Shown here: in pieces, positions 9,574 to 18,769 of the stretch | Position numbering within the stretch: the first letter of the stretch is position 1 | Layout of the letters: each line of letters starts with the position of its first letter | Assembly: GCA_902771785.1 (NCBI GenBank) | Contig: CACXYH010000019.1 | Coordinates: 1 to 64,000 of the forward strand | From: an uncultured Prevotellaceae bacterium | Lineage (GTDB): Bacteria; Bacteroidota; Bacteroidia; Bacteroidales; Bacteroidaceae | Direction: 5' to 3' | Length of the DNA stretch: 64,000 nucleotides | Program-made: the position numbers and the translations under genes | Notes under the pieces: generated by a model | Seen by the model: the letters and a program-made list of their open reading frames with translations, nothing else | What the model was told of the DNA's origin: nothing | The model's database searches: none

Positions 9574-12500
9574 TTAGCGTCGACCGCCACCGCCGAAGCC
9601 ACCACCAAAGCCGCCTCCGCGGCCGCCACCGCCGAAGCCACCACGATTGCCTCGCTGACCGCCACGCTGGCCGTCATCTTCGCCGCCACCAAAGCCGCCA
9701 CGATTCGAGGAACCGCCAAAGAAATTCAGACGATAGCTGACGTGGAGCATAGCGTAAGAAGTAATAGTATTGACTTCGCGGTCGGACCAGCCATTAGCAT
9801 TGACCGTACGACTGAAATTGGTCTGTTCACGCAAGATATCGTACCATTGCAGCATGACTGTAAGCTTCTTGCCACGCAGGAAGCTATAAGAGAGCTGCGC
9901 GTTCCAGATGAGCTCGTTGGTGTTCAGCGTGGCATCGGCATAGCCGCGCTTGCTGTAGACGTGGAAGTCGGTTGAGAGCACGGGCCAGTAGGTAGTGGTG
10001 GCCGATGCCCTGCCGTTCAGCTGGTTTAGGTCTAAGCGGGTGTTGCCGCCATAGCGGAAATTCCAGGTGGTCAGGTTGCGGCTGGCTTGCAGTCGGTTCT
10101 CGGTGCGAGCGTAGGTCACCTCGCCATTGAGCGAAAAGTTCAGCCAGCGGTTGCGGTAGCTGAGCGACACGTCGGGGCGGAAGTTATAGCTATGGGTGAC
10201 GTTGCGGTCGGGGGTGGCCGTGCGGTTCAGGTTCACATAGCCTATCTGGTGGTTGTAGCTTCCGTTGATGCCGCCGCTGATATCCCAGCGGTTCAGGGTG
10301 TCGAGGCCGATGTTGAACGAGCCGCCACCATTGACGCTCCAGTTGCCATTGATATTCTCCGGGCGCGAGATGCGGCCGCCGGTCTGCTCGTTATAGGTCA
10401 CCACATTACCTATGGAGTTGCTCGTGCGCCGCAGGCCGGCATTGAAGCTGTAGCTCCAGTGGGCCTGGGCCTTGGGCACCTGATAGCCCAGGCTGTCCTC
10501 GACGAACGTCGGCGACCGCTGTTTCTGGAAGTTGGTGGTGAGGTTGGTGGTGAACGACGGCTTCAGTCCCGGGTTACCCATTGAGATGTTCAGCGGGTTG
10601 GTGTCGTCGTAGATGTCGAGCAGCTGGGTGATGTTGGGCTGCGAGGTGTTGCCCCGCAGGGTCACCTGCAGGTTGGTCTGCTGGTTGAAGCGATAGCGCA
10701 GGTTCAGCGTGGGCGAGAGGTTGGTGACCGTTCGCACGGTGTCGATGGGCACGCCAAGATACTGCTGGATGTAGTGCGACCGCTGGGGCTGAATGCTGAC
10801 GCCAAGGTTCATGTTAAGCTTTTCGCGCACCATGCGCAGCTGCACGTCAATGTTGTGGCCGTCCTCGGTACGCTCGCTGTAGCGGCTGAGGCGGTCGCTG
10901 AGGTACATCTCGTAGGGATTGTCGAGATAGCCGAAGAGGCGCGCCCACTCCTGATAGTCGTTTAGCACGTCCTGGAAGGCCGGCTCGCCCAGATCGGGGA
11001 GGTCGTAGGTAGAGGGGTCGTTCTTCTGGTGGCTGTGGTTGAAGCGATAGTTCAGCTGCAGGAAGATGCCCTGCGCACCGAAGCTGCGCACACGATTGCG
11101 GTTGCCAAAGGGGCCACGGGCCTGCGGCAGGGTGTCCGCGGGCTGGGGCTTGGGCTTGAAGGTATAGAGGGGCTCGGTGTATGTAGCTCCTAAAGAGTAG
11201 CTGAAATTATTGTTGCCAGAGAGGGTGTAGCGGTTGGTCTGATAGGTGGAGTCGTTTCCAAACCGGTCGAGCTGCTGATAGAGGTGCACGGCCGAGAGGT
11301 TGGCATTGCGGTTGTCGCCGTTGCTGTAGTTGATATTGCCGCTGATGGCTACATTGCGGCCACGGTTGCCAAAGCGGCGATAGAGCTGCAGCTGCGAGCT
11401 GAGGTTCTTGTTCTGCCCGTGGCTGAGCGACTTGCCCTGACGGCGGTTGACAACGAGGTTCTGCTGGTCCATATAGTTGATGCTCTCCTCGCTGAGGGCA
11501 TCGTCTACATAGTCGAAGGGATTGGCGTTGAACGAGGCGTTGCTGGAGAAACTGCGGCTGTCGTTGTTGGAGATGCTCACGTTGGGCCGGAAGGAGAGCG
11601 TGGTGAGTGTGTCGATGGTCCATTGCAGATTCATGTTGCCCGTCCAGTTGTTGTTGCGCGAGTAGCTCTGGCTGGTGCTGTTTGAGAAGGCGGCGCCACG
11701 GGTGTTGACGAAGCTCTCCGAGCCGGTGCGGCTCCAGTTGTCGGCATCGCTGCGCGACCAGGTCACGCGGCCGCTCATGCGCAGCTGGTTGCCGTTGGGC
11801 TTCTTGACGGTCTCGTAGCTGCCATCCAGCGCGGCGGTCTTCGACTCGCGCTGTCCGTTGCTGTTGCCACGTCCGCGTCCGCCGCGTCCTGAGAATCCAC
11901 GGTCGTTCACGTTGTTGGCATTGCCCATGAAGGTGTAGCGCATGGCGCCGAAGGGCTTCATAGCCGTCAGGCGGAGTCCATAGCGGCCGTCGGTGCCATA
12001 GCCAATGTCGGGGTTGGCCTGTAAGCCGTTGCGGGCCGAGCGCTTGATGGTGAACTCCAGCACGAAGTCGTCGTTGCCATCGTCAATGCCCGTGGCACGG
12101 CTCAGATCGCTCTTCTCGTCGTAGGCCTTCACCTTGTCGATGGTGTACGAGGGCAGGTTCTTCATCACGGCATCGTTGTTACCCGTCATGAAGTCGCGGC
12201 CGTCAAGCTTGAAGCGCTTCACCTGCTTGCCGTTGATGGTGATGCCGCCGTTGTCGTCAATCTTAGCGCCGGGCAGCATTTCTACCAGGGCCTCGACGGT
12301 ACTGCCCTCAGGCACGCGGAAGGCATCGGCATTGTAGACTACCGTGTCGTCCTTAATCACCATCTTAGGCAAATTAGCAGTAATCACAGCTTCGTCCAGT
12401 TGCTTGGCATCGAGTTCCAGAGGGATGTTTCCCAATGCCAACGCCCGTCCGTTCACTTTTGTCACGTTCAGAGTTTCAGGACGATAGCCGACGAAACTCA

Positions 12501-12759
12501 CCTTAACCAAATAGGAACCCGCACGTGAGATTGTAAACGAGAAATTACCATTTGCGCTGGTTAGCGTTCCAGAGACAAAAGTCGTGTCGTTGCCTTGATT
12601 TTGACGCGAAGTAAGCCGGTAAAGCTGTATGGTGGTCTTCTCCAGTGCCTGCTGGTTCTCCTTATCGATGACACGCCCTGAAATAACGTTTCCCTGAGCT
12701 ACAGCCTGCAGCGTGCCTACGAAGAGGCATATTATAAAAGTTAAGCAACGATGATTCAT
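9574..12759 (-). CDS. TonB-dependent-receptor-like outer-membrane beta-barrel protein with Gly/Arg-rich tail
   Basis: About 1061 residues from the start MNHRCLTFIICLFVGTLQAVAQ, a good signal peptide. The frame is open 34 codons further upstream, but that stretch is not signal-like. A carboxypeptidase-regulatory-like domain follows (GNVISGRVIDKENQQALE, about 23-110), then a plug-like domain (about 125-235) and a long barrel of the outer-membrane beta-barrel family often annotated with TonB receptors. No SusD neighbour is present, so the cargo is unknown. The last 45 or so residues are almost only Gly, Arg and Phe (repeats of GGFGGG and RGG). A second RGG patch (FSGRGGRGRG) lies near residue 290. 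It diverges from the trp operon. Confidence 0.82.
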   Translation of the reverse strand: MNHRCLTFIICLFVGTLQAVAQGNVISGRVIDKENQQALEKTTIQLYRLTSRQNQGNDTTFVSGTLTSANGNFSFTISRAGSYLVKVSFVGYRPETLNVTKVNGRALALGNIPLELDAKQLDEAVITANLPKMVIKDDTVVYNADAFRVPEGSTVEALVEMLPGAKIDDNGGITINGKQVKRFKLDGRDFMTGNNDAVMKNLPSYTIDKVKAYDEKSDLSRATGIDDGNDDFVLEFTIKRSARNGLQANPDIGYGTDGRYGLRLTAMKPFGAMRYTFMGNANNVNDRGFSGRGGRGRGNSNGQRESKTAALDGSYETVKKPNGNQLRMSGRVTWSRSDADNWSRTGSESFVNTRGAAFSNSTSQSYSRNNNWTGNMNLQWTIDTLTTLSFRPNVSISNNDSRSFSSNASFNANPFDYVDDALSEESINYMDQQNLVVNRRQGKSLSHGQNKNLSSQLQLYRRFGNRGRNVAISGNINYSNGDNRNANLSAVHLYQQLDRFGNDSTYQTNRYTLSGNNNFSYSLGATYTEPLYTFKPKPQPADTLPQARGPFGNRNRVRSFGAQGIFLQLNYRFNHSHQKNDPSTYDLPDLGEPAFQDVLNDYQEWARLFGYLDNPYEMYLSDRLSRYSERTEDGHNIDVQLRMVREKLNMNLGVSIQPQRSHYIQQYLGVPIDTVRTVTNLSPTLNLRYRFNQQTNLQVTLRGNTSQPNITQLLDIYDDTNPLNISMGNPGLKPSFTTNLTTNFQKQRSPTFVEDSLGYQVPKAQAHWSYSFNAGLRRTSNSIGNVVTYNEQTGGRISRPENINGNWSVNGGGSFNIGLDTLNRWDISGGINGSYNHQIGYVNLNRTATPDRNVTHSYNFRPDVSLSYRNRWLNFSLNGEVTYARTENRLQASRNLTTWNFRYGGNTRLDLNQLNGRASATTTYWPVLSTDFHVYSKRGYADATLNTNELIWNAQLSYSFLRGKKLTVMLQWYDILREQTNFSRTVNANGWSDREVNTITSYAMLHVSYRLNFFGGSSNRGGFGGGEDDGQRGGQRGNRGGFGGGGRGGGFGGGFGGGGRR

Positions 12760-12913
12760 GTCTTTGGAGTTGTATTCTGAATATAATTTAATAATAAATT
12801 GATAATGTTTGCAGTTTTTACTTATTTCGATTAAAAAGATAGAATAATGTTTAACTGCCACCCCTACTTCTTAACATTTATTTTGAAAAAAGAAGAAAAA
12901 AGTTTGCAAAATG

Positions 12914-12944
12914 TTTGCAGGTTCTTGATTTTTGTGTAATTTTG
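12914..12944 (+). promoter_or_regulatory. Promoter of the trp operon
   Basis: TTTG (12914-12917), 19-nt spacer, TAATTTTG (12937-12944). Transcription should start near 12951, giving a leader of about 200 nt before trpB that contains the Trp leader peptide and attenuator stem-loop. Confidence 0.8.
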
Positions 12945-12973
12945 CACCCAAATTAAACTTAACAAGACAACAA

Positions 12974-13027
12974 ATGAAACATATGATGAATGCATTCGCT
13001 TGGTGGTGGCGCTCGAGATTCCAATAG
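12974..13027 (+). CDS. trpL: trp operon leader peptide with three consecutive Trp codons
   Basis: The frame from 12974 to TAG at 13025-13027 encodes MKHMMNAFAWWWRSRFQ. TGG TGG TGG at 13001-13009 is very unlikely by chance in a 17-codon frame between a promoter and trpB. Two further in-frame ATGs (12983, 12986) could serve as starts. It should act as a sensor: ribosomes stall at the Trp codons when charged tRNA-Trp is scarce, which decides the downstream RNA fold. Confidence 0.85.
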   Translation: MKHMMNAFAWWWRSRFQ

Positions 13028-13103
13028 TCGCGAGGCATTAAGTTGTATGTATTCACAACCAAAGAATAATAACGGAGGCTCGTCGCGACTGCGACGGGCC
13101 TCC
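13026..13103 (+). promoter_or_regulatory. trp attenuator: terminator-like stem with competing pairing
   Basis: GGAGGCTCGTCGC (13074-13086) pairs with GCGACGGGCCTCC (13091-13103) over 13 bp with one U-G pair and a 4-nt loop GACT. AGTCGCGA (13026-13033), which begins within the leader peptide's stop codon, is an exact complement of TCGCGACT (13083-13090), covering the loop and upper stem. The two pairings exclude each other, as terminator and antiterminator do. The stem is not followed by a U-run (ATTCACTTATAAC), so termination could be weak, Rho-assisted, or the stem could act otherwise. Confidence 0.75.
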
Positions 13104-13150
13104 ATTCACTTATAACATGAGGAATAACCAACATAAAACAAATAATATAT

Positions 13151-14353
13151 ATGAAGTATCAAGTTGACAAAAACGGATTTTATGGAGACTTTGGCGGAGC
13201 TTATGTGCCAGAGATTCTCTATGCCACAGTAAGGAACTTGCAGGAGCAATACCTAAAGATTATTGAAACCGAAGAGTTCAAACATGAGTATCACGCACTA
13301 TTGCGCGACTATGTAGGACGCCCTTCACCACTTTACTTTGCAAAAAGGATGAGCGAGAAATATGGCTGCCAGCTGTATTTAAAGCGGGAAGACCTGAACC
13401 ACACTGGAGCACACAAAATCAACAACACCATAGGACAGATACTGCTGGCCCAAAAGATGGGAAAGTCGCGCATCATAGCTGAGACAGGAGCAGGACAGCA
13501 CGGTGTGGCAACGGCAACGGTATGTGCGCTGATGGGAATGAAATGCGAGGTCTTCATGGGAGCTACCGACGTGGAGCGACAGCACACCAACGTAGAAAGA
13601 ATGAAAATGTTAGGTGCCGAAGTACATCCCGTCAGGACAGGCAATATGACATTGAGCGACGCCTGCTCAGAGGCCATTCGCGACTGGTGTTGTCACCCGG
13701 CAGATACCTTTTATATCGTCGGTTCAACGATGGGGCCACACCCCTACCCCGACCTTGTGGCAAGGATGCAAAGTGTCATCTCAGAGGAAATCAAGTGGCA
13801 GCTGCAAGAGAAAATCGGACGCGACTACCCCGACTATCTTGTAGCGTGTATCGGAGGCGGAAGCAATGCCGCAGGTACTATTTATCATTACATGGACGAC
13901 GAGCGGGTAAAGATTGTTTTGGCAGAAGCCGGCGGACATGGGTGGGAAACCGACCACACGGCTGCAACCATCCATCGTGGCACCACAGGCATTCTGCATG
14001 GGGCAAAAATGCTGGTGATGCAGGATGAAGACGGGCAGATACAAGAAGCATTTACTATCAGCGCAGGACTCGACTACCCTGGCGTGGGGCCAATGCATTG
14101 CAACATGGCCAAGCAGGGAAGAACGAACGTGCTTAGCATCAATGACGACGAGGCCATCCGAGCTGGTTACGAACTGACCCGTATGGAAGGAATTATTCCT
14201 GCCATAGAATCGGCCCACGCTATAGCCTCTCTTGAAAAGCTCAAGTTCAAGAAAGATGACGTGGTAGTACTGACCGTCAGCGGCCGAGGCGACAAGGACG
14301 TGGAAACATATTTAAACAACAAAAACTTAGCTGGAGAATATGGAAACTTTTAA
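13151..14353 (+). CDS. trpB: Tryptophan synthase beta chain
   Basis: 400 residues. It joins indole, channelled from the alpha subunit, to serine using PLP. The PLP lysine is Lys89 in HTGAHKINN, the phosphate-binding GGGSNAAG lies near 235, and ETGAGQHGVATA matches the catalytic region. The length is standard for TrpB1, which works in a complex with TrpA at the other end of this operon. It is the first structural gene after the attenuator and its last 14 bp overlap trpE. Confidence 0.97.
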   Translation: MKYQVDKNGFYGDFGGAYVPEILYATVRNLQEQYLKIIETEEFKHEYHALLRDYVGRPSPLYFAKRMSEKYGCQLYLKREDLNHTGAHKINNTIGQILLAQKMGKSRIIAETGAGQHGVATATVCALMGMKCEVFMGATDVERQHTNVERMKMLGAEVHPVRTGNMTLSDACSEAIRDWCCHPADTFYIVGSTMGPHPYPDLVARMQSVISEEIKWQLQEKIGRDYPDYLVACIGGGSNAAGTIYHYMDDERVKIVLAEAGGHGWETDHTAATIHRGTTGILHGAKMLVMQDEDGQIQEAFTISAGLDYPGVGPMHCNMAKQGRTNVLSINDDEAIRAGYELTRMEGIIPAIESAHAIASLEKLKFKKDDVVVLTVSGRGDKDVETYLNNKNLAGEYGNF

Positions 14354-15731
14354 TTATCAGACAACCAGTCGCACAATTCTGGCTGACCTCTACACGCCAG
14401 TAGGAGTCTACATGCGACTACGCGACCTTTACCCGCAAAGTGCGCTCATGGAAAGTAGCGACTACCACGATGCAGGAAACTCTCATTCATTCATAGGGAT
14501 TCATCCGATGGCAAGCGTGGCTATAGGGCATGGAGTGGCAACTATCGTCTACCCCAACGGCAGCACACTATGCCGTGAGTTGACAGCAGACTTCGGGTCA
14601 GCCGAGGCTATCCATGCTCTCATCGACCAAATACGAATTGAGGGCGAAAGCGCTAACAGCATAGGACTGTTTGGCTATACATCGTTTAATGCCGTACGCT
14701 ACTTTGAGAACATCGACGTAAAAGACGAGACTCAAGAAAAGAATGACGCTCCAGACATGCTCTATATATTATATAAGGTGGTGATTGTATTCGACCATCA
14801 TAACAATCTGCTCAAAGTAGTGACGTTAGGAGATGCATCTGACATTGAGGCCGTAATGAAGGCTATGAACCGAAACAGCGTACGAGAATATGACTTCAAG
14901 CCCATAGGCGACGTACATTCTACGCTTAGCGATGAGGAACATAAGGAGAACATCCGGCGGGGCATCAAGCATTGTATGCGAGGAGACGTGTTTCAAATCG
15001 TACTTTCACGAAGATTCATCCAACGCTATGAAGGCGACGACTTCAAACTCTATCGTGCGCTACGCAGCATTAATCCGTCACCTTATCTCTTCTATTTCGA
15101 CTTTGGCGGTTTCCGTATCTTTGGCTCATCGCCCGAAACGCATTGCAGAATTGAAGGACGAAAAGCTTACATCGACCCCATTGCCGGCACGGCAAAGCGA
15201 ACGGGGGACGCCGAGACCGACCGGCAAGGCGCTGAGTTCCTGCGCAACGACCCAAAGGAGAATGCAGAACACGTGATGCTGGTAGACCTGGCACGTAACG
15301 ACCTGTCAAGGAACTGCCACAACGTGAAAGTAGAGTACTTCAAAGACATTCAGTATTACTCGCATGTGATACACCTTGTGAGCCGTGTCTGTGGGGAGTT
15401 GGATGCCGACAAAGACCCTATCAAGGCTTTTATCGATACCTTTCCCGCAGGAACACTCAGCGGCGCGCCAAAAGTGCGTGCCATGCAACTCATTTCAGAG
15501 TACGAGCCCCACAACCGGGGAGCATATGGAGGCTGTATTGGCATCATCGGACTCGACGGTTCTCTGAACCAGGCCATAACTATCCGCACATTCGTTTCAC
15601 GCAACGGCGAACTGTGGTTCCAAGCCGGTGGCGGTATCGTAGCTAAAAGCAACGTGGACTACGAATTGCAGGAAGTAAACAACAAACTTGGTGCCCTGCA
15701 CCGTGCGATCCTCATGGCTGAGGAGATGTAG
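14340..15731 (+). CDS. trpE: Anthranilate synthase component I
   Basis: 463 residues. It converts chorismate to anthranilate with ammonia from TrpG. N-terminal ALMESSD corresponds to the LLES region that binds inhibitory tryptophan. Chorismate-binding motifs include GDVFQIVLSRRF, DPIAGTAKR, VDLARNDLSR, and AGTLSGAPKVRAM. The start at 14340 lies within the end of trpB, so the two are translationally coupled. It is followed after 34 bp by trpG. Confidence 0.96.
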   Translation: METFNYQTTSRTILADLYTPVGVYMRLRDLYPQSALMESSDYHDAGNSHSFIGIHPMASVAIGHGVATIVYPNGSTLCRELTADFGSAEAIHALIDQIRIEGESANSIGLFGYTSFNAVRYFENIDVKDETQEKNDAPDMLYILYKVVIVFDHHNNLLKVVTLGDASDIEAVMKAMNRNSVREYDFKPIGDVHSTLSDEEHKENIRRGIKHCMRGDVFQIVLSRRFIQRYEGDDFKLYRALRSINPSPYLFYFDFGGFRIFGSSPETHCRIEGRKAYIDPIAGTAKRTGDAETDRQGAEFLRNDPKENAEHVMLVDLARNDLSRNCHNVKVEYFKDIQYYSHVIHLVSRVCGELDADKDPIKAFIDTFPAGTLSGAPKVRAMQLISEYEPHNRGAYGGCIGIIGLDGSLNQAITIRTFVSRNGELWFQAGGGIVAKSNVDYELQEVNNKLGALHRAILMAEEM

Positions 15732-15765
15732 GACAACAGCGTATACCCATTTAACGGATTAACAC

Positions 15766-16329
15766 ATGAAAATAGTCATCATAGATAATTACGACTCGTT
15801 TACCTATAACTTGTCGCACTTAGTCAAGGAGCTGGGCGCCGAGGTAACGGTGCTGCGCAATGACCAGTTTGAATTGTCAGATTTGCAACAGTTCAGTAAA
15901 ATCATCCTCTCACCCGGCCCTGGTATCCCATCGGAAGCTGGGCTGCTGTGCGACGTCATTCGTACTTATGCCGGCCGGAAACCCATTCTGGGAGTATGCT
16001 TAGGCCATCAGGCCATCGGTGAAGTCTTTGGAGCACAATTAGAGAATCTTAGCGATGTGTTCCACGGTGTGGCAACGCCCTGCAACATTGTAGCCGACGA
16101 CCCCATTTTCAGCGGTTTGCCCGCCGACATCACCGTGGGCCGTTACCACTCGTGGGTGGTATCTAACAACGGACTGCCCGACTGCCTTGAGGTGACGGCC
16201 AAAAGCCCAGAGAACCAAATTATGGCTCTACGCCATCGCGAACTAAATGTCCGTGGCATTCAGTTCCATCCGGAGAGCGTGCTCACACCCGACGGGAAGC
16301 AGATGCTTCAAAACTGGATGTATTTGTAA
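15766..16329 (+). CDS. trpG: Anthranilate synthase component II (glutamine amidotransferase)
   Basis: 187 residues, a free-standing class I amidotransferase not fused to TrpD. The triad is visible: Cys78 in LGVCLGHQ, His168 and Glu170 in QFHPES. The oxyanion region LSPGPGIP lies at 49-55. It supplies ammonia from glutamine to TrpE, encoded directly upstream. In many bacteria such a protein also serves p-aminobenzoate synthase. No second copy is in this window. Confidence 0.95.
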   Translation: MKIVIIDNYDSFTYNLSHLVKELGAEVTVLRNDQFELSDLQQFSKIILSPGPGIPSEAGLLCDVIRTYAGRKPILGVCLGHQAIGEVFGAQLENLSDVFHGVATPCNIVADDPIFSGLPADITVGRYHSWVVSNNGLPDCLEVTAKSPENQIMALRHRELNVRGIQFHPESVLTPDGKQMLQNWMYL

Positions 16330-16373
16330 CTCACCGAAAGCCGAAGAAGTATATAAAATTCAAAACAAAAACT

Positions 16374-17384
16374 ATGGAACAGACAATGAAAGACATCCTG
16401 AACAGGATGCTAAGTCACGAAGTACTGACTCGTGAAGAAATGAAACAGATTTTAGTAGGAATCACACATAGTGAGTATCCCACAGAACAAATTACAGCCC
16501 TACTGACTGCACTACAGATGAGAGGCGTCACCGTCGACGAGCTGCTGGGCTTTCGCGATGGTATTTTGGAGACCGGAGTACCCGTCCCCCTCAAGGCCGA
16601 ACGCTACATCGACGTCGTCGGCACTGGTGGTGACCGAAAAAACACTTTCAACATATCTACTACAAGCTGCTTCGTCATTGCCGGAGCAGGCTACAAGGTG
16701 GCTAAGCATGGCAACTATGCCGCCACGTCTACCAGCGGTGCTTCAAATGTTATCGCCCAACATGGTGTAAAGTTTACTGATGACATCGACCAATTGAACC
16801 GCTGCATGGACAAGGCTGGCATTGTCTACCTGCACGCCCAGCTTTTCGCCCGTGCCATGAAGTACGTCGGTCCCATTCGCAAAGCGCTCCAGTTTCCCAC
16901 CATCTTCAATCTTCTTGGTCCGTTGGTAAATCCTTCGCAGCCTTCCTGTCAACTGCTTGGCGTGGCCAATCTTGACCAAATGCGTCTCTACCACCAGGTC
17001 TACCAACGCCTGGGTATCGACTACGGAATCGTAAACAGCATCGATGGTTACGATGAAATATCGCTGACCGGCGACTTCAAGGTGTGCACCAACAACTTTG
17101 AGCGCATCTTCAGTCCTGCAGACCTCGGCTTCCAGCCTGCCAAGCCAGAAGAGCTTGTGGCTGGCGCAACCGAATCAGAAGCCAAGGAAATATTTGATGC
17201 CGTTCTAGAGAATCGTGCCCTACCCGCCCAGAAGAACATCGTACTGGCCAACGCAGCATTCGGTATACAGGTATTGGAAAAAGGACAGAAGAGTATTGAA
17301 GAGTGTATCGACATTGCTCGTGAAAGCATCGACAGCGGAAATGCGCTCAACACATTCAAGACATTCGTGGAGTTGAATTCTTAA
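16374..17384 (+). CDS. trpD: Anthranilate phosphoribosyltransferase
   Basis: 336 residues. It transfers phosphoribose from PRPP to anthranilate. The PRPP-binding loop VVGTGGDRKNTFNISTT and the anthranilate-site KHGNYAATSTSGASN are present, as is RKALQFPTIFNLLGPLVNP. Met5 (16386) is an alternative start, since MEQT is not conserved in the family as far as I recall. It lies 44 bp after trpG and 45 bp before trpC. Confidence 0.96.
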   Translation: MEQTMKDILNRMLSHEVLTREEMKQILVGITHSEYPTEQITALLTALQMRGVTVDELLGFRDGILETGVPVPLKAERYIDVVGTGGDRKNTFNISTTSCFVIAGAGYKVAKHGNYAATSTSGASNVIAQHGVKFTDDIDQLNRCMDKAGIVYLHAQLFARAMKYVGPIRKALQFPTIFNLLGPLVNPSQPSCQLLGVANLDQMRLYHQVYQRLGIDYGIVNSIDGYDEISLTGDFKVCTNNFERIFSPADLGFQPAKPEELVAGATESEAKEIFDAVLENRALPAQKNIVLANAAFGIQVLEKGQKSIEECIDIARESIDSGNALNTFKTFVELNS

Positions 17385-17429
17385 TCCTTACGAACACGTA
17401 TTCCCACTATTCCCTAAAAAAGAACAGTT

Positions 17430-18170
17430 ATGTCCAAAGACATTCTACAGAAAATCATCGCCCACAAACGAATAGAGTTGGAGGCGCTTCGAGCCAAGAA
17501 GCCCTCCCTACGCCAGGCACTTCTTCAGAGTGAGACAGGAATAATCGCTGAATTCAAACGCCGCTCGCCTTCAAAGGGCTGGATAAAGGAGGAGGGACGG
17601 GCCGACACAATTCCCCTCTCCTACCAGCAGAATGGTGCCACCGCGCTAAGTATTCTCACCGATGAGCACTACTTCGGCGGCCATGACGACTTCATCCGCA
17701 TGGCACGCCAGAGTGGAGTCAGCCTGCCTGTACTTTACAAGAACTTCGTGATTGATGAAGCTCAGCTCTACGCCGCCGCACTCTGCGGAGCATCGGCTGT
17801 GTTGCTGATTGCCGCCTGTCTCACCAAGTCAGAGTGCCGCCAGCTCATTGACAAGGCGCATGCCCTCGGCCTCGAAGTGCTATTGGAAATGCATAGTAAG
17901 CAAGAGCTTGAATATGCCGAACTGGAACCGGATATGTGCGGTATCAACAACCGCAACTTAGGTTCTTTTATCACCGACACAGAAATTTCCTTCCGATTAG
18001 CAGAGCTACTGCCAAAGGAGGTCGTGAAGGTGAGCGAAAGCGGCATTAGCGACCCACAGACCGTTCGCAAACTGCGCGAGGCCGGTTTCAGGGGTTTTCT
18101 CATTGGCGAATGTTTCATGAAGACAGCAGACCCAGGGCAGGCTCTGCGCAACTTTATCTCAATGCTATGA
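17430..18170 (+). CDS. trpC: Indole-3-glycerol-phosphate synthase
   Basis: 246 residues, a monofunctional TIM barrel. It closes the indole ring of CdRP. Signature stretches are EFKRRSPSKGWI (N-terminal catalytic Lys/Glu region), LTDEHYFGG, VLYKNFVIDE, GINNRNLGSF and VSESGISDP. Its TGA overlaps the trpF ATG (ATGA), indicating translational coupling. Confidence 0.96.
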   Translation: MSKDILQKIIAHKRIELEALRAKKPSLRQALLQSETGIIAEFKRRSPSKGWIKEEGRADTIPLSYQQNGATALSILTDEHYFGGHDDFIRMARQSGVSLPVLYKNFVIDEAQLYAAALCGASAVLLIAACLTKSECRQLIDKAHALGLEVLLEMHSKQELEYAELEPDMCGINNRNLGSFITDTEISFRLAELLPKEVVKVSESGISDPQTVRKLREAGFRGFLIGECFMKTADPGQALRNFISML

Positions 18171-18769
18171 TTATCAAAGTATGTGGTATGCGCGAGGCCG
18201 ATAATATCCGCGCAACAGAACAATTAGGTGTCAATTGGCTTGGCTTCATATTCTGGCCCAACAGCAGTCGCTATGTTGCCACCCTGCCTGCCTATCTACC
18301 CTCTGCAGCCAAGCGCGTCGGTGTATTCGTTGATGCAAGTATTGAGGACGTTATCAACAAAGCAAGCGACTATCAGCTGGACATCATTCAACTGCACGGA
18401 CATGAAAGCCGCGAATATGCCAGCGAAATCAGGAACAGGGGCCTTACAGTCATGAAGGCCATCAGCATCAGCAACCGTGATGACATTGCAACCAGCAAAG
18501 TCTACGAAGGCATCGCCAACTACTTCCTTTTTGATACTAAATGCAAAACTGTGGGCGGCAGTGGCGAGCATTTTGACTGGAGCGTGCTCAATGCCTATGA
18601 CGGCTCGACACCTTTCCTGCTGAGTGGAGGCATCGGTCCTGACGATGTAGAACGCGTCAGGAACTTCTGCCATCCCGAATGTATCGGCATCGACCTCAAC
18701 TCCCGCTTCGAAATCTCCCCTGCGCTCAAGGACATCAATAAACTTAAACAATTCATTCAACAGCTATGA
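18167..18769 (+). CDS. trpF: Phosphoribosylanthranilate isomerase
   Basis: 200 residues from the start [14 protein letters not shown] at 18167, which overlaps the trpC stop by four bases. The frame is open 19 codons further upstream, but that part is trpC read in another frame. It carries the family's KVCG motif with the catalytic Cys, GLVFIIWP-like [18 protein letters not shown], and the phosphate-binding SGGIGPDDV followed by GIDLNSRFE. Its stop overlaps trpA by the same ATGA arrangement. Confidence 0.95.
   Translation: MIIKVCGMREADNIRATEQLGVNWLGFIFWPNSSRYVATLPAYLPSAAKRVGVFVDASIEDVINKASDYQLDIIQLHGHESREYASEIRNRGLTVMKAISISNRDDIATSKVYEGIANYFLFDTKCKTVGGSGEHFDWSVLNAYDGSTPFLLSGGIGPDDVERVRNFCHPECIGIDLNSRFEISPALKDINKLKQFIQQL

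Noticed and set aside
12871-13134. 87-codon minus-strand frame over the trp leader
   Set aside because: It is antisense to the promoter, leader peptide and attenuator and has low-complexity ends (poly-Phe).
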